Part shown: positions 22,926-35,309 of the stretch, piece after piece
How positions within the stretch are numbered: position 1 is the first letter of the stretch
How the letters are laid out: each line of letters starts with the position of its first letter
NCBI GenBank assembly: GCA_943737045.1
Contig: CALSFV010000010.1
Location: forward strand, 868,001 to 932,000
Reading direction: 5' to 3'
DNA length: 64,000 nt
Source of the DNA: Parapristionchus giblindavisi
Taxonomy: Eukaryota > Nematoda > Chromadorea > Rhabditida > Diplogasteridae
Notes under the pieces: model-generated
What the model was told of the DNA's origin: nothing
What the model saw: the letters and a program-made list of their open reading frames with translations, nothing else
The model's database searches: none
Made by a program: the position numbers and the translations under genes

Positions 22926-23204
22926 TCGCCTGCATTTTCTCCTGTAATTATAATTGTACTAAGTTGTGGAGAGAACCAGAAGGGGTTACTTTGAATAAAA
23001 AATTTGTTTATGAGTAATTTATGAAATTGGCTACTCTGCTTAAGAGTAGAAGACATTAAAAAATTATACATATTTGCATTGGGAAAACAGATCCACACTA
23101 GATGATACTTCATCAAGACCGTGAAAAATGATAAAAATGTGAATGCTGCTAAAGATGGTGATCCACGAGATTTCGTTATAAGATTGTTCGGATAGAATGA
23201 TATG
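22926..23204. other. No gene; repeat fragments
   Basis: Contains a partial match to 3199-3479 (near 23070-23140) and a MITE end AAAGATGGTGATCCACGAG at about 23152. Confidence 0.35.
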
Positions 23205-23873
23205 AAATGTAAACTATTTAAAAGAAATATGTAGGTTAGTTATACAGTACAGCCCGATCTCCTTTTGTACATTAGTGCTACTGCGGCGCCCTGCGACGCT
23301 CACTTGCGCTCATCATTTTTTCTTTGGGTACTGAATATTTTTCGATTTTCAAAGTCTTAATCATGAGTTTCCGTTATGAAAAGTTGTTTTAATGACTAAA
23401 GAAACTGAAATAAAATTTTTATTGATGAGAAAAGACAATTAAAATTCAAATCACACTGGTCCGAAAACGATGGGTACTGTTTTCGTCTTATGTATCGTGG
23501 AGTAATGATGTATCATTGAAATCAGCATAACGAGATCTTTAAAATTATATATAATCTTCATGGAAATTTTAAATTTTAAGGTTTTGATAACGAATCTGAT
23601 GACAAATTGGAAGATTGTTGGTATCTCGACTCTATTCGCAAAAAATGTTAAACGTAACAATTAAAAGGTCTTGTGTACTGTGGGGTACACTTTTTTCTGT
23701 TTGCGGAGAATTGTTTCGAATGTGACCGTAAAGCTTAATTTTGACACGTTGCCAAGGAAAAGACTCGTTGTCTATTTCTCACCTGATGCAATTCCATCTC
23801 AATGTAACTTGTTTACTTACAAAAGTTACATTTTACATTTAAACACTTTATCGAGATCAACTAAGCGGTGGGT

Positions 23874-24049
23874 CACCGGATCTGTAGTGACATGATATGG
23901 TTCCACTGATCTTTGTTGCGTGCAACGTTGATAAAGCCTGGCCCGACTATCTTCACAAATTCATCCTTCCATCTCAATTCCGGTCTTCCTCTTGATCGCT
24001 TTGGCCCTTGTGGGTGCCATTCCAACACTCTTCTCGACCATCTGTCAGG
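23874..24049 (-). pseudogene. Tail of an RTE-like reverse transcriptase (left arm)
   Basis: The minus-strand frame includes RWSRRVLEWHPQGPKRSRG, RPELRWKDEF and VARNKDQWN before a stop. This is the typical C-terminus of RTE-type non-LTR retrotransposon proteins (RGRP..RW.D, then AR....W). It is a truncated dead fragment. Its mirror copy is at 33824-33999. Confidence 0.75.
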
Positions 24050-25669
24050 ATCAAGTGAAGATAAGATACAAAAGTAAATGTCCTTAAGTAACTATGCTCC
24101 CTTGGGAGTGATACATGATACATGCGTGCAGTCAGATGACTGTATCACATTATTCCCCTTGCTGTCCATCCATTATGAGCTTAGGAACCTTATCGGATAA
24201 GGTCTTTTAAGGGCTAAGTTAAGGACAGATAGGTTCTATGGCGTAGACACTACGAGAGAGTGTGCAAAAGTGAGAGAGCACGGAGAGAGAGAGAGTCCAT
24301 TCCGTTCTCTCTACAGACGAAAGGAAAGAAGAAGAAGAGGAGAGAGAATGGGATGAGGAGGGGGAGGGGAAAACGGGGACTTACTTGTCCTAAAATAATT
24401 CAAAATGAAAAATTGTCCAAATTTAACCAAATTTCAGATTCAGGCTGTGGTGATGCATTATTCGATACTCAACACGTTTCATGCGAATTGCACATAAGGA
24501 AGTGCCCTTGCCACACTTTCAGCCAAAATGACGCCAGTTGGCGCCCGATCGCTGCAAAACTCCGGCCACACAACCAAGAGTACCGCCGTACCCGACTATC
24601 GAACGCTGGAAAGGTTGCCATTATTCTGAGCGCCTACAATATCGATTGATGATAGCGAATATTAGCCTAAGACAATCACACAACAGGAAATGATCTTTGA
24701 TCTAATCTCTGTAGATTCATCTTCGATCATCAACATTATCTTTCTCCATTTTATCCATAACGTTCGAGAAGATCGGAGATCAAGGATCAAATTATATAGA
24801 TCAAAGATCAAATGAATGAGGTCAAAGAACAATATGCAAAGATTAGAGATCAAAGATTTTCATAAGATCAAAGATCCCTGTTCAATGTAACAATTATCAG
24901 GTCTTGTGTACTGTGGAGTACACTTTTTTATGTTTGTGGAGAATTGTTTCGAATATGACTATAAAGCTTAATTTTGGCTCGTTGCCAAGAAAAAGAATAG
25001 TTGTCTATTTCTCACCTGTTTCAGTTCCATCTTAATGTACCTTGTTCACTTACAAAAGTAAATTACTGTCATGTAAACTGGTGAATTCAGTCATAATATG
25101 ATAAATGCATTATTTCACTTCATAACTATCGTACTGTACTTCGACTGTAACAGTCCTGTAATGATCACACGAATAATGTGATCGTTCTTTGATCATAGCA
25201 GAGTGAGAAAGAGTGCAAATGTAAGAGGGAAGACGATGTCTAGATAGAACGCGAGATAGTATGGGTTAGTAAGAGAGTATAGAGAAGGAAAGGAGATGAT
25301 CGATATTATTTGTCATTCATTGGCTCCTTCTATTCCCTCCAATTTCATTGGAACAACCTGCCGCTTTGCTTTTCTTCGTATAACTTCTTTCAATTTATAC
25401 TCTCTCCGTCTAGATGTTTCTCCCTTTCTCTACCTCTCCTTCTACTTCTCCCTGACCTCACCATCTCTCTTCCTCTACCTTACCTCTACCTCTCTCTACC
25501 TCTCCTTTGTTGTGATAGGACACTTGATTTGCAACTATATTTTTTTTAAATCACTATTTCTTCAAATCTTTGTTCATTTGTATATGTGATCGCTTTAATC
25601 CTTAGTCTATCATACTCTAAATTGCTTATGTTAATCACGTTCTACGTGGTCTTATTCTTATTCTTTTCA

Positions 25670-25765
25670 TTTTCAGAATCCGTCAACTTATCTTTTCGCT
25701 CTACTACACCAGCTTCGGCCTATCTTCGATGTCGTCGGCGATCAATCTGCGATGGCATTTTAAGG
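25670..25765 (+). other. Exon-like segment within the left arm
   Basis: The segment between a TTTTCAG acceptor (ending about 25676) and a GTATGT donor (about 25767) stays open in two frames. One frame contains RPIFDVVGDQSAMAF and the other ASAYLRCRRRSICDGIL. It could be a captured gene exon carried by the repeat. There is no family match and no convincing partner exon. Mirrored in the right arm. Confidence 0.25.
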
Positions 25766-26284
25766 TATGTACCAGTAATTGTTGAAAAGCTACGAAAAGA
25801 AAAGAAATGCAGCGAATGCTATTGTCATTTTCGTGACCTATTTTCTTTTCTTTTCGTTTTGTTCCTGTCTTTTCTTTTTTCTTTCAATCACTCCTTTTCA
25901 TCGTTCAAAGCTAATCTATGTATGAATCTTCTGTCTTTCGTTTATCATCAGGCATTCTTCGTTTCCATCTCTTCCTCTATCTCTCTTACATCCATGATCA
26001 TACCAATCGATCACTAAGGAAGAGAGTAGACCATCAATCGATAATGTTTATGGGAGAGATGGAAGGAAGGGAATTGATCTACCTGTCGATGCATACCATC
26101 CTTTTGTGCGTCTATATCTTGATATATTGTACCTTTCTGTTTATGTTGCATTTCTCTCTCTTCTAACCACCTCTCAACTTTATTCATATTCTTCTGCTCC
26201 TTATTCAATAATAATTCGGAGGACGTATCCATGAAGCGTTACAAACAATTTGTCGATAAACGTGACGTCACGAGCGTAGACGTA

Positions 26285-27287
26285 CAGTAGCGGACAAAAA
26301 GATAACATTCATGTTTTTCGATGATAATTTTTGTTCCACATGCGATATCTTCCTGTATTCTTTTCTATTGGAATTAGCAACCAATATTATCATTCTTAAT
26401 GAACTATAGCTCATGTCAAATCGATATTGCGAATATATAAAAAATAAAAAGTATTTTAGCGAAATTGGCGATTTTCAGATATGTCAAAAAATAAATCAAA
26501 TAAAAAAATATAGACAAAGGATGTAAACCCAGATAGTACGGAATTGTGGAGAGTATATCAGTATCGAGTGAATGAGCCCTTGGTCTTGATAACTGACTCA
26601 CATATCACGCATGTCACCTAAGGATTGACCAAAATCGTCTGCTTTACTACACACTTTTGAGTTGACCCCCTCTTTTCTCCTCGGTTTTCGATGGTCCTTG
26701 GGTATGACATCCCTGAGCCATAGTAGCAAGGTTGGTAGATCTATCGTCTCTCCAGGAGCTCACGTCAAAGTTCGTCGTTAAACCGCTCTCGACTGACCCA
26801 GTCAATTCCCGGACTTGAATATAATCGAGGACATGTAGGAGGTACTGCAGAAAAGCCTGAAGGGCATAACAGCCAAGAATACCGCCCATAAGATGGAACA
26901 GCTGGAGGGAGCGTGGACTGCCTCCAGGCAATCGACAGGACTCAAGTCGATCGACTCCATGGTAAGAATATGTGAGTCAGTTATCAAGACCAAGGGCTCA
27001 TTCACTCGATACTGATATACTCTCCACAATTCCGTACTATCTGGGTTTACATCCTTTGTCTATATTTTTTATTTGATTTATTTTTTGACATATCTGAAAA
27101 TCGCCAATTTCGCTAAAATACTTTTTATTTTTTATATATTCGCAATATCGATTTGACATGAGCTATGGTTCATTAAGAATGATAATATTGGTTGCTAATT
27201 CCAATAGAAAAGAATACAGGAAGATATCGCATGTGGAACAAAAATTATCATCGAAAAACATGAATGTTATCTTTTTGTCCGCTACTG
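26285..27287 (+). mobile_element. Tc1-like foldback element with long TIRs
   Basis: TA-flanked ends start CAGTAGCGGACAAAAAGATA, close in style to Tc1 termini (CAGT...GGCCAAAAAGATAT). The inverted repeats run about 320 bp (26285-26606 and 26966-27287) and include the very 3' end of the transposase on both sides. The outside flanks (26165-26284 and 27290-27409) are also inverse copies. A third copy of the flank at 27412-27502 continues into different sequence and looks like the original right flank. Confidence 0.8.
26655..27020 (+). pseudogene. Tc1-family transposase, C-terminal half
   Basis: The + strand reads PSQFPDLNIIEDM (family: W.P.QSPDLNPIE..W), then LQKSLKGI, then QLEGAWTASRQS, then SMVRICESVIKTKGSFTRY. 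This matches the usual Tc1 ending in which a SM..R...VI..KG..T.Y signature closes the protein. Stops occur inside and the DNA-binding half is missing. Inactive. Confidence 0.75.
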
Positions 27288-27409
27288 TACGTCTACGCTC
27301 GTGACGTCACGTTTATCGACAAATTGTTTGTAACGCTTCATGGATACGACCTCCGAATTATTATTGAATAAGGAGCAGAAGAATATGAATAAAGTTGAGA
27401 GGTGGTTAG

Positions 27410-28562
27410 AAAATGTTCAATAATAATTCGGAGGTCGTATCCATGAAGCGTTACAAACAATTTGTCGATAAACGTGACGTCACGAGCGTAGACGTAGGCA
27501 TCGTGTCAACGTGTACGCCTTACGCCATGGATACGGTCTCAGACGATGTGCGCAATGTGTCCTTCCTATCCTTAATTGTATTTACTACACTCTGTCCACG
27601 ACTGTCCTTTGGCCCACGAGACAGTGTGGCCAGTCTGGAGAGTGGTCTCAATTTGTTTACATAATCATATAAATCATGTCAAATCCATTTCAGAATCAGC
27701 AGTCATGCCAATGAGATGTCTTCAATTAACGTTCTCTGCTCATCGACTAAGATGACATCTCGCGTCACTGCCTAGATGACATCACATGGTGGACTCTGGA
27801 TTCTGAAGCTTCTTTGAAGGTACGAGCCGTCCTTGGATTCTTTTCCCTGTTATATTGTGTTCTAGTCTCGAAAAGACGAAATTTTGTGGAGATCTTTTTT
27901 GATTACTTTTGAACAGAACCTCTGTTAGACTAGACTTCACCTTTGTTCATTGTCTCTACCTTTGCATTTGCCTTTGCCTTTGTCTTTGCCAACGTAATCT
28001 TCACTGCACACTAATCTTTCACGTTGACTGAAACCGAAGGTCTATACAAAGTGATCGTTCACAAAGCTCAAGTCGTTGAATCTCGTAATTTGCTGTTTTG
28101 CAGGGTAATCGTCACTGTCGACAAACGTCGCTGGGACGCCGTCAATCTCCGACGTCTGTCGGCGTATTCCAGCTCTGGCGTGAACTCGTTTCCCGAAAAA
28201 AATAAAGAATTTGGGGGTGTTAATGTTTGAAATCAGTGTCTAAGCCCGCGAAGTTAAATGGGCGGGGTCAGCATCGCTATATAAATAAGATTCGCAAAAA
28301 ATGGGCGGAGTCATGCATCGCTTTATAAGTACGGGAGCGGATGAGTATATGTAGTTCGTTTGATATGTCTTTTTATGTCTTTTTTGAACTGTCGTATTCA
28401 ATGATACATTAAATTAATTCGATCGGGTCGACAGGGAAGAAGTTGTTATTCTATTGCTGAAGTTTGGTCTATGATCTTTGTCCACAATTTTCCAAACAAT
28501 GGGCGAAGTTAACGGCTTTCGACAATTTTTTTAATTGTTGAATTTCGCTTGTTATTTTCTGT
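27410..28562. other. Spacer sequence; no gene recognised
   Basis: It begins with a third copy of the Tc1-like element's flank (27412-27502), then about 1 kb of mostly unique sequence. A possible exon after TTTTGCAG at about 28104 has an open frame containing VFQLWRELVSRKK but no recognisable partner. The end (28440-28560) is a fragment of the GATCAAAG family. Confidence 0.35.
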
Positions 28563-30650
28563 TAAAAGAGTATAAATCTTACATTTAAGAGAGATGGCCG
28601 TTAAGACTCGACCACCCCCCGGACGCGTGCGCTAGCAATGAGAGCTGGGGGTCCACTTGGGTGTTAGGAGTGTCATCGGCCCTTATTACACAAAACAGCA
28701 GAAATTTCTTGTTTGTGCCCTCAGGCTATTAGAAAAATTAATTTGGCAAGGGGATGGTCGCAAATGGTTTCCTGCGCAAATCGTCCGGGTGGGCTGGTGA
28801 TCTCATCTATAAACTCTCGCAATACTTTACCTTACATTGCCGGATCTTTCCGATGCAATCCAGATAGTTTGTGAAGGAAACTACACGACTTTTCGAATTA
28901 ACAGGCCAATTTTTTTTTCATGTTATTGCCATCTCATATGGCCAGGACCAGTTGCGACCATCCAGTGCAAAAATGTGTAAAAATCATTATTTCTCAAATT
29001 GTTGAGATAAATTCCAAATATCATTTGCGATGCGTCAAGGGTGCACAGACCTTGCTAATTCACTATTAGCATCGTATGTGCGTTGATTCCTAAACCTCTT
29101 TTTTTAACTCAAAATTTTGTTTTTTTCGGACAAATCATCCCCTGTTGTAGTTTGCTCCAGAGTTTTCCGACCAGGTATAATAGCCTAAGCAATTCTGCAT
29201 CGATTTCACTTAAAACTGGGTTCTTCACGATAGACCCAGTTCTCGAATTTTTTCGATCAAAGGTCCGTCATCGATGGTTTTCCCGAACAAATGCTGTATT
29301 TTCCAAACGATTGGTGCGGAATTGTGGCTTACTCAAAGTTTGAGGTGAGACGAGTAATATGACACAAGAAGCATGACACATCACTTGGATCAATTTGAAA
29401 ATTTCGATTTTCATGTCATGGTCCGAAAATTTCAAAATTTCTCAAGTTTGAAATGTTTTCATTTATGCGGCTTATTGTGAAGTACTAATGATGTGAATAA
29501 TATTCAGCCAATGCTCAATGGCTGATCTCTCCTTTCAACCATTTTTTTTTTCGAAAATTTTCATTCTGATTGCGTGCGAAAAATCAGAATTGTGTTTGAA
29601 TCGGTTTCCAACTGGCTTTCTGTAGCATTCTGATTATGTGAAGTTTCATGACGAGTAAACATAGTAGAACAGAAATCCCGGCATTCGGCTCACTTTTTAA
29701 AAATCGATTTCCATGACCCCGGGGTCATGGCAAAAAAATATGAATTTTCGAAATTAAACGATTTTCATATTGATTATGTACATTGTAAAGTAATATTTCA
29801 GAAAGTTACAGAAAGCAAGTTGGAAACTGATTCAAACACAATTCTGATTTTTTTGCACGCATCAGAATGAAAATTTTCGATTTTTTTTTGAAAGGAGAGA
29901 TCAGCCATTGAGTATTGGCTGAATACTATTCACATCATTAGTACTTCACAATAAGCCGCATAAATGAAAACATTTCAAACTTGAGAAATTTTGAAATTTT
30001 CGGACCATGACCCCGGGTCATGAAAATCGAAATTTTCAAATTGATCCAAGTGATGCGCTTCTTGTGTCATATTACTCGTCTCACCTCAAACTTTGAGTAG
30101 GCCACAATTCCGCACCAATCGTTTGGAAAATACAGCATTTGTTCGGGAAAACCATCGATGACGGACCTTCGATCGAAAAATTCGAGAATTGGGTCTATCG
30201 TGAAGAACCCAGTTTAAGTGAAATCGATGCAGAATTGCTTAGGCTATTATACCTGGTCGGAAAACTCTGGAGCAAACTACAACAGGGGATGATTTGTCCG
30301 AAAAAAACCAAAATTTTGAGTAAAAAAAAGAGGTTTAGGAATCAACGCACATACGATGCTAATAGTGAATTAGCAAGGTCTGTGCACCCTAGACGCATCG
30401 CAAATGATATTTGGAATTTATCTCAACAATTTGAGAAATTATGATTTTTAAACATTTTTGCACTTAAATTAATTTTTCTAATAGCCTGAGGGCACAAACA
30501 GGAAATTTCTTCTTTTTTGTTGTAATAAGGGCCGATGACACTCCTAACACCCAAGTATGGACCCCCAGCTCTCATTGCTAGCGCACGCGTCCGGGGGGTG
30601 GTCGAGTCTTAACGGCCATCTCTCTTAAATGTAAGATTTATACTCTTTTA
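28563..30650. mobile_element. 2.1-kb foldback element in the spacer of the giant repeat
   Basis: Arms 28563-29626 and about 29814-30650 start TAAAAGAGTATAAATC and end with its inverse. Both carry GGACGCGTGCGCTAGCAATG near the tips. The centre contains GACCCCGGGGTC-like sequence at about 29715. The left arm has an extra MITE (28748-28963). The right arm keeps a 101-codon frame (30139-30444) whose mirror in the left arm is antisense and imperfect. I cannot assign it to a transposase family. Confidence 0.8.
28748..28963. mobile_element. MITE (AAGGGGATGGTCGCAA ends), internally deleted copy
   Basis: It inserted into the left arm of the foldback; the right arm shows the uninterrupted version. The left TIR is truncated to AAGGGGATGGTCGCAAATGG, and the right TIR ends ...GTTGCGACCATCC. 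The full-length relative is at 51421-51850 inside an intron of the nuclear receptor gene. Confidence 0.8.
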
Positions 30651-30854
30651 AAGGGACAAGGAAACGAAAAAATTAAGTTGCTCTCATATGATAGAGCTTT
30701 GAATTCTGCTTCGAAAAATGTAAAAATTAAATAATAATTTGTCTCTTATAAGTAGCTAGGGCACCGTGTGGTTCTTTCTCTCTTTTACTACTTGGCCGGA
30801 GCCGTATACTATATCCCGGCCGGCGAGGTTTTTGTTAATGCATTTTTTTTATTT
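30651..30854. other. No gene; short repeat shared with 10043-10110
   Basis: GGGACAAGGAAACGAAAAA and the following sequence resemble 10043-10110. Nothing else is recognised. Confidence 0.4.
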
Positions 30855-31286
30855 CAGATTGAATTTTCTCATTTTTGAAATTTACCCGTTGCGATTTCTA
30901 TGGCATTCGAACGTGAAGCACTAGGCTTCATCCTGATATCATGATTAATGTTGTCTTGCTTACCGGTTTTGTGCTGCATGCATCAGAACGTCGTCGACTT
31001 CGTTTCTTTCCGATCAATATTTCCGCCATTTTCGAAATGTACCCAATACGGTTTCTACATTACTCGATGCACCAGACTCTAGGCTTCCTCATGATGATAC
31101 GTTTGAAGCTGTGTTGAATGCCGCGCGCGTGCAGTACGCTGCAAAACTTAGCCTACTTCCTTTTTTTCACAAAAATGTTTTCGATCGATGTTTCTGCGAT
31201 ATTTCGAATGTCCCCATTATGATTTATATATTATTCGAAGCAACAGACACTAGGCTTCATCCTAATACTATGATTGCCGCTGTATT
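30855..31286. repeat. Three diverged tandem units of about 160-170 bp
   Basis: CTAGGCTTC(A/C)TC recurs at about 30921, 31079 and 31250. It is preceded each time by a related TTTC(G/T)AA(A/T)(T/G)T(A/G)CCC segment and followed by ATGATT.ATG.TGT or a similar segment. The third unit runs straight into the inner boundary of the right arm of the giant repeat at 31287. Confidence 0.6.
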
Positions 31287-34200
31287 GACCAAGGGCTCAT
31301 TCACTCGATACTGATATACTCTCCACAATTCCGTACTATCTGGGTTTACATCCTTTGTCTATATTTTTTTATTTGATTTATTTTTTGACATATCTGAAAA
31401 TCGCCAATTTCGCTAAAATACTTTTTATTTTTTTATATATTCGCAATATCGATTTGACATGAGCTATAGTTCATTAAGAATGATAATATTGGTTGCTAAT
31501 TCCAATAGAAAAGAATACAGGAAGATATCGCATGTGGAACAAAAATTATCATCGAAAAACATGAATGTTATCTTTTTGTCCGCTACTGTACGTCTACGCT
31601 CGTGACGTCACGTTTATCGACAAATTGTTTGTAACGCTTCATGGATACGTCCTCCGAATTATTATTGAATAAGGAGCAGAAGAATATGAATAAAGTTGAG
31701 AGGTGGTTAGAAGAGAGAGAAATGCAACATAAACAGAAAGGTACAATATATCAAGATATAGACGCACAAAAGGATGGTATGCATCGACAGGTAGATCAAT
31801 TCCCTTCCTTCCATCTCTCCCATAAACATTATCGATTGATGGTCTACTCTCTTCCTTAGTGATCGATTGGTATGATCATGGATGTAAGAGAGATAGAGGA
31901 AGAGATGGAAACGAAGAATGCCTGATGATAAACGAAAGACAGAAGATTCATACATAGATTAGCTTTGAACGATGAAAAGGAGTGATTGAAAGAAAAAAGA
32001 AAAGACAGGAACAAAACGAAAAGAAAAGAAAATAGGTCACGAAAATGACAATAGCATTCGCTGCATTTCTTTTCTTTTCGTAGCTTTTCAACAATTACTG
32101 GTACATACCTTAAAATGCCATCGCAGATTGATCGCCGACGACATCGAAGATAGGCCGAAGCTGGTGTAGTAGAGCGAAAAGATAAGTTGACGGATTCTGA
32201 AAATGAAAAGAATAAGAATAAGACCACGTAGAACGTGATTAACATAAGCAATTTAGAGTATGATAGACTAAGGATTAAAGCGATCACATATACAAATGAA
32301 CAAAGATTTGAAGAAATAGTGATTTAAAAAAATATAGTTGCAAATCAAGTGTCCTATCACAACAAAGGAGAGGTAGAGAGAGGTAGAGGTAAGGTAGAGG
32401 AAGAGAGATGGTGAGGTCAGGGAGAAGTAGAAGGAGAGGTAGAGAAAGGGAGAAACATCTAGACGGAGAGAGTATAAATTGAAAGAAGTTATACGAAGAA
32501 AAGCAAAGCGGCAGGTTGTTCCAATGAAATTGGAGGGAATAGAAGGAGCCAATGAATGACAAATAATATCGATCATCTCCTTTCCTTCTCTATACTCTCT
32601 TACTAACCCATACTATCTCGCGTTCTATCTAGACATCGTCTTCCCTCTTACATTTGCACTCTTTCTCACTCTGCTATGATCAAAGAACGATCACATTATT
32701 CGTGTGATCATTACAGGACTGTTACAGTCGAAGTACAGTACGATAGTTATGAAGTGAAATAATGCATTTATCATATTATGACTGAATTCACCAGTTTACA
32801 TGACAGTAATTTACTTTTGTAAGTGAACAAGGTACATTAAGATGGAACTGAAACAGGTGAGAAATAGACAACTATTCTTTTTCTTGGCAACGAGCCAAAA
32901 TTAAGCTTTATAGTCATATTCGAAACAATTCTCCACAAACATAAAAAAGTGTACTCCACAGTACACAAGACCTGATAATTGTTACATTGAACAGGGATCT
33001 TTGATCTTATGAAAATCTTTGATCTCTAATCTTTGCATATTGTTCTTTGACCTCATTCATTTGATCTTTGATCTATATAATTTGATCCTTGATCTCCGAT
33101 CTTCTCGAACGTTATGGATAAAATGGAGAAAGATAATGTTGATGATCGAAGATGAATCTACAGAGATTAGATCAAAGATCATTTCCTGTTGTGTGATTGT
33201 CTTAGGCTAATATTCGCTATCATCAATCGATATTGTAGGCGCTCAGAATAATGGCAACCTTTCCAGCGTTCGATAGTCGGGTACGGCGGTACTCTTGGTT
33301 GTGTGGCCGGAGTTTTGCAGCGATCGGGCGCCAACTGGCGTCATTTTGGCTGAAAGTGTGGCAAGGGCACTTCCTTATGTGCAATTCGCATGAAACGTGT
33401 TGAGTATCGAATAATGCATCACCACAGCCTGAATCTGAAATTTGGTTAAATTTGGACAATTTTTCATTTTGAATTATTTTAGGACAAGTAAGTCCCCGTT
33501 TTCCCCTCCCCCTCCTCATCCCATTCTCTCTCCTCTTCTTCTTCTTTCCTTTCGTCTGTAGAGAGAACGGAATGGACTCTCTCTCTCTCCGTGCTCTCTC
33601 ACTTTTGCACACTCTCTCGTAGTGTCTACGCCATAGAACCTATCTGTCCTTAACTTAGCCCTTAAAAGACCTTATCCGATAAGGTTCCTAAGCTCATAAT
33701 GGATGGACAGCAAGGGGAATAATGTGATACAGTCATCTGACTGCACGCATGTATCATGTATCACTCCCAAGGGAGCATAGTTACTTAAGGACATTTACTT
33801 TTGTATCTTATCTTCACTTGATCCTGACAGATGGTCGAGAAGAGTGTTGGAATGGCACCCACAAGGGCCAAAGCGATCAAGAGGAAGACCGGAATTGAGA
33901 TGGAAGGATGAATTTGTGAAGATAGTCGGGCCAGGCTTTATCAACGTTGCACGCAACAAAGATCAGTGGAACCATATCATGTCACTACAGATCCGGTGAC
34001 CCACCGCTTAGTTGATCTCGATAAAGTGTTTAAATGTAAAATGTAACTTTTGTAAGTAAACAAGTTACATTGAGATGGAATTGCATCAGGTGAGAAATAG
34101 ACAACGAGTCTTTTCCTTGGCAACGTGTCAAAATTAAGCTTTACGGTCACATTCGAAACAATTCTCCGCAAACAGAAAAAAGTGTACCCCACAGTACACA

Positions 34201-34674
34201 AGACCTTTTAATTGTTACGTTTAACATTTTTTTGCGAATAGAGTCGAGATACCAACAATCTTCCAATTTGTCATCAGATTCGTTATCAAAACCTTAAAAT
34301 TTAAAATTTCCATGAAGATTATATATAATTTTAAAGATCTCGTTATGCTGATTTCAATGATACATCATTACTCCACGATACATAAGACGAAAAAATTTAC
34401 AGTACCCATCGTTTTCGGACCAGTGTGATTTGAATTTTAATTGTCTTTTCTCATCAATAAAAATTTTATTTCAGTTTCTTTAGTCATTAAAACAACTTTT
34501 CATAACGGAAACTCATGATTAAGACTTTGAAAATCGAAAAATATTCAGTACCCAAAGAAAAAATGATGAGCGCAAGTGAGCGTCGCAGGGCGCCGCAGTA
34601 GCACTAATGTACAAAAGGAGATCGGGCTGTACTGTATAACTAACCTACATATTTCTTTTAAATAGTTTACATTT
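31287..34674 (-). repeat. Right arm of the 11.47-kb inverted repeat
   Basis: Reverse complement of 23205-26585. The arm starts abruptly within the right-type TIR of the Tc1-like element (GACCAAGGGCTC) and contains only that one TIR. It ends about 37 bp beyond the CAGTACAGCCCG terminus, so matching host flank is included in the duplication. Differences seen are run-length changes in A/T tracts and a short indel near 34395. Confidence 0.95.
33824..33999 (+). pseudogene. Tail of an RTE-like reverse transcriptase (right arm)
   Basis: Mirror copy of the fragment in the left arm. The + strand frame contains WSRRVLEWHPQGPKRSRG and VARNKDQWN and stops at 33997-33999. Confidence 0.75.
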
Positions 34675-34739
34675 TACGTACATGCAAACCTATACTTGTA
34701 CATCTATTATTATTATATTGTTAATTTAAATGTCAGAAC

Positions 34740-34995
34740 TAGAGAGTGGCATATATTCATCTTCGGTGCGGTCCCTGAAATCAGAACTCGCATAACTGTT
34801 AGTTCATTATTGATTACTTTAGATATAGGAGAATCATTTCGAATATGCATGAATGAGGAGAGAGGGACCCCATCTCACTCTTCTCTTTCGTTGCTCCAAG
34901 CAGCCAAGTCGAACTGTTATCTTTCACAGAGGATAAAATGGCCGGCCAGTACAAAAGTAACTTTCACTCTGATATGATCAAAACTTCTTGTGATA
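34740..34995 (-). repeat. Inverted end fragment of repeat family X
   Basis: Reverse complement of about 42350-42715 (shared: TTTTGTACTGGCCGG, CTCCAAGCA and the surrounding order). It is cut off at about 35000, where the next element begins. Confidence 0.6.
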
Positions 34996-35309
34996 AATGA
35001 CAACTACAGTGCGTGCGACAGTGCGCGACATAATGATAAGACACCCCTAAAATTTTGAGATTCTGACCGAATGGCGAATGAAAATCAAAAGAGGTATATA
35101 CCATTTGTATCCACTCCTTGGATAACTAAGGTAGCCCACGTATGAGGAAATTCAATTTCTCGGTCAACGAGAAAATAATGATTTTCCGAAATTTTACCGC
35201 GACATAATGATAAGACACCCTGATTTTTTTCATGAAGTGCAATTTTTTTTCAAACTTCTGCATAACAGCAATAGGGAAACAATAGGTTAATAATCGATGT
35301 TATGGCCCA

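Larger units (their letters stand above)
23205..26585 (+). repeat. Left arm of the 11.47-kb inverted repeat
   Basis: This 3.38-kb arm is the reverse complement of 31287-34674 with very few differences. The encoded frames match residue for residue over most of the length, and indels sit mainly in A/T runs. From outside in: flank, a CAGTACAGCCCG terminus (about 23242), a reverse-transcriptase tail (23874-24049, minus), GATCAAAG-rich repeats (24660-24880), a CT-rich tract (25300-26000), then the left TIR of a Tc1-like element up to 26585. I find no intact gene. Confidence 0.95.

Noticed and set aside
24260..24649. 129-codon frame in the left arm, repeated at 33223-33612
   Set aside because: Biased, Arg/Lys-rich start from a GAGAGA tract, no motif and no splice framing. 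The duplicate is simply the other arm.
24660..24880. GATCAAAGATCAAA repeats resembling a CRISPR or iteron array
   Set aside because: Irregular spacing and no spacers, present in many dispersed copies; an ordinary eukaryotic repeat family.
25586..26017. 143-codon Phe/Ser-rich frame in the left arm
   Set aside because: Arises from a CT-rich low-complexity tract; the hydrophobic look is compositional.
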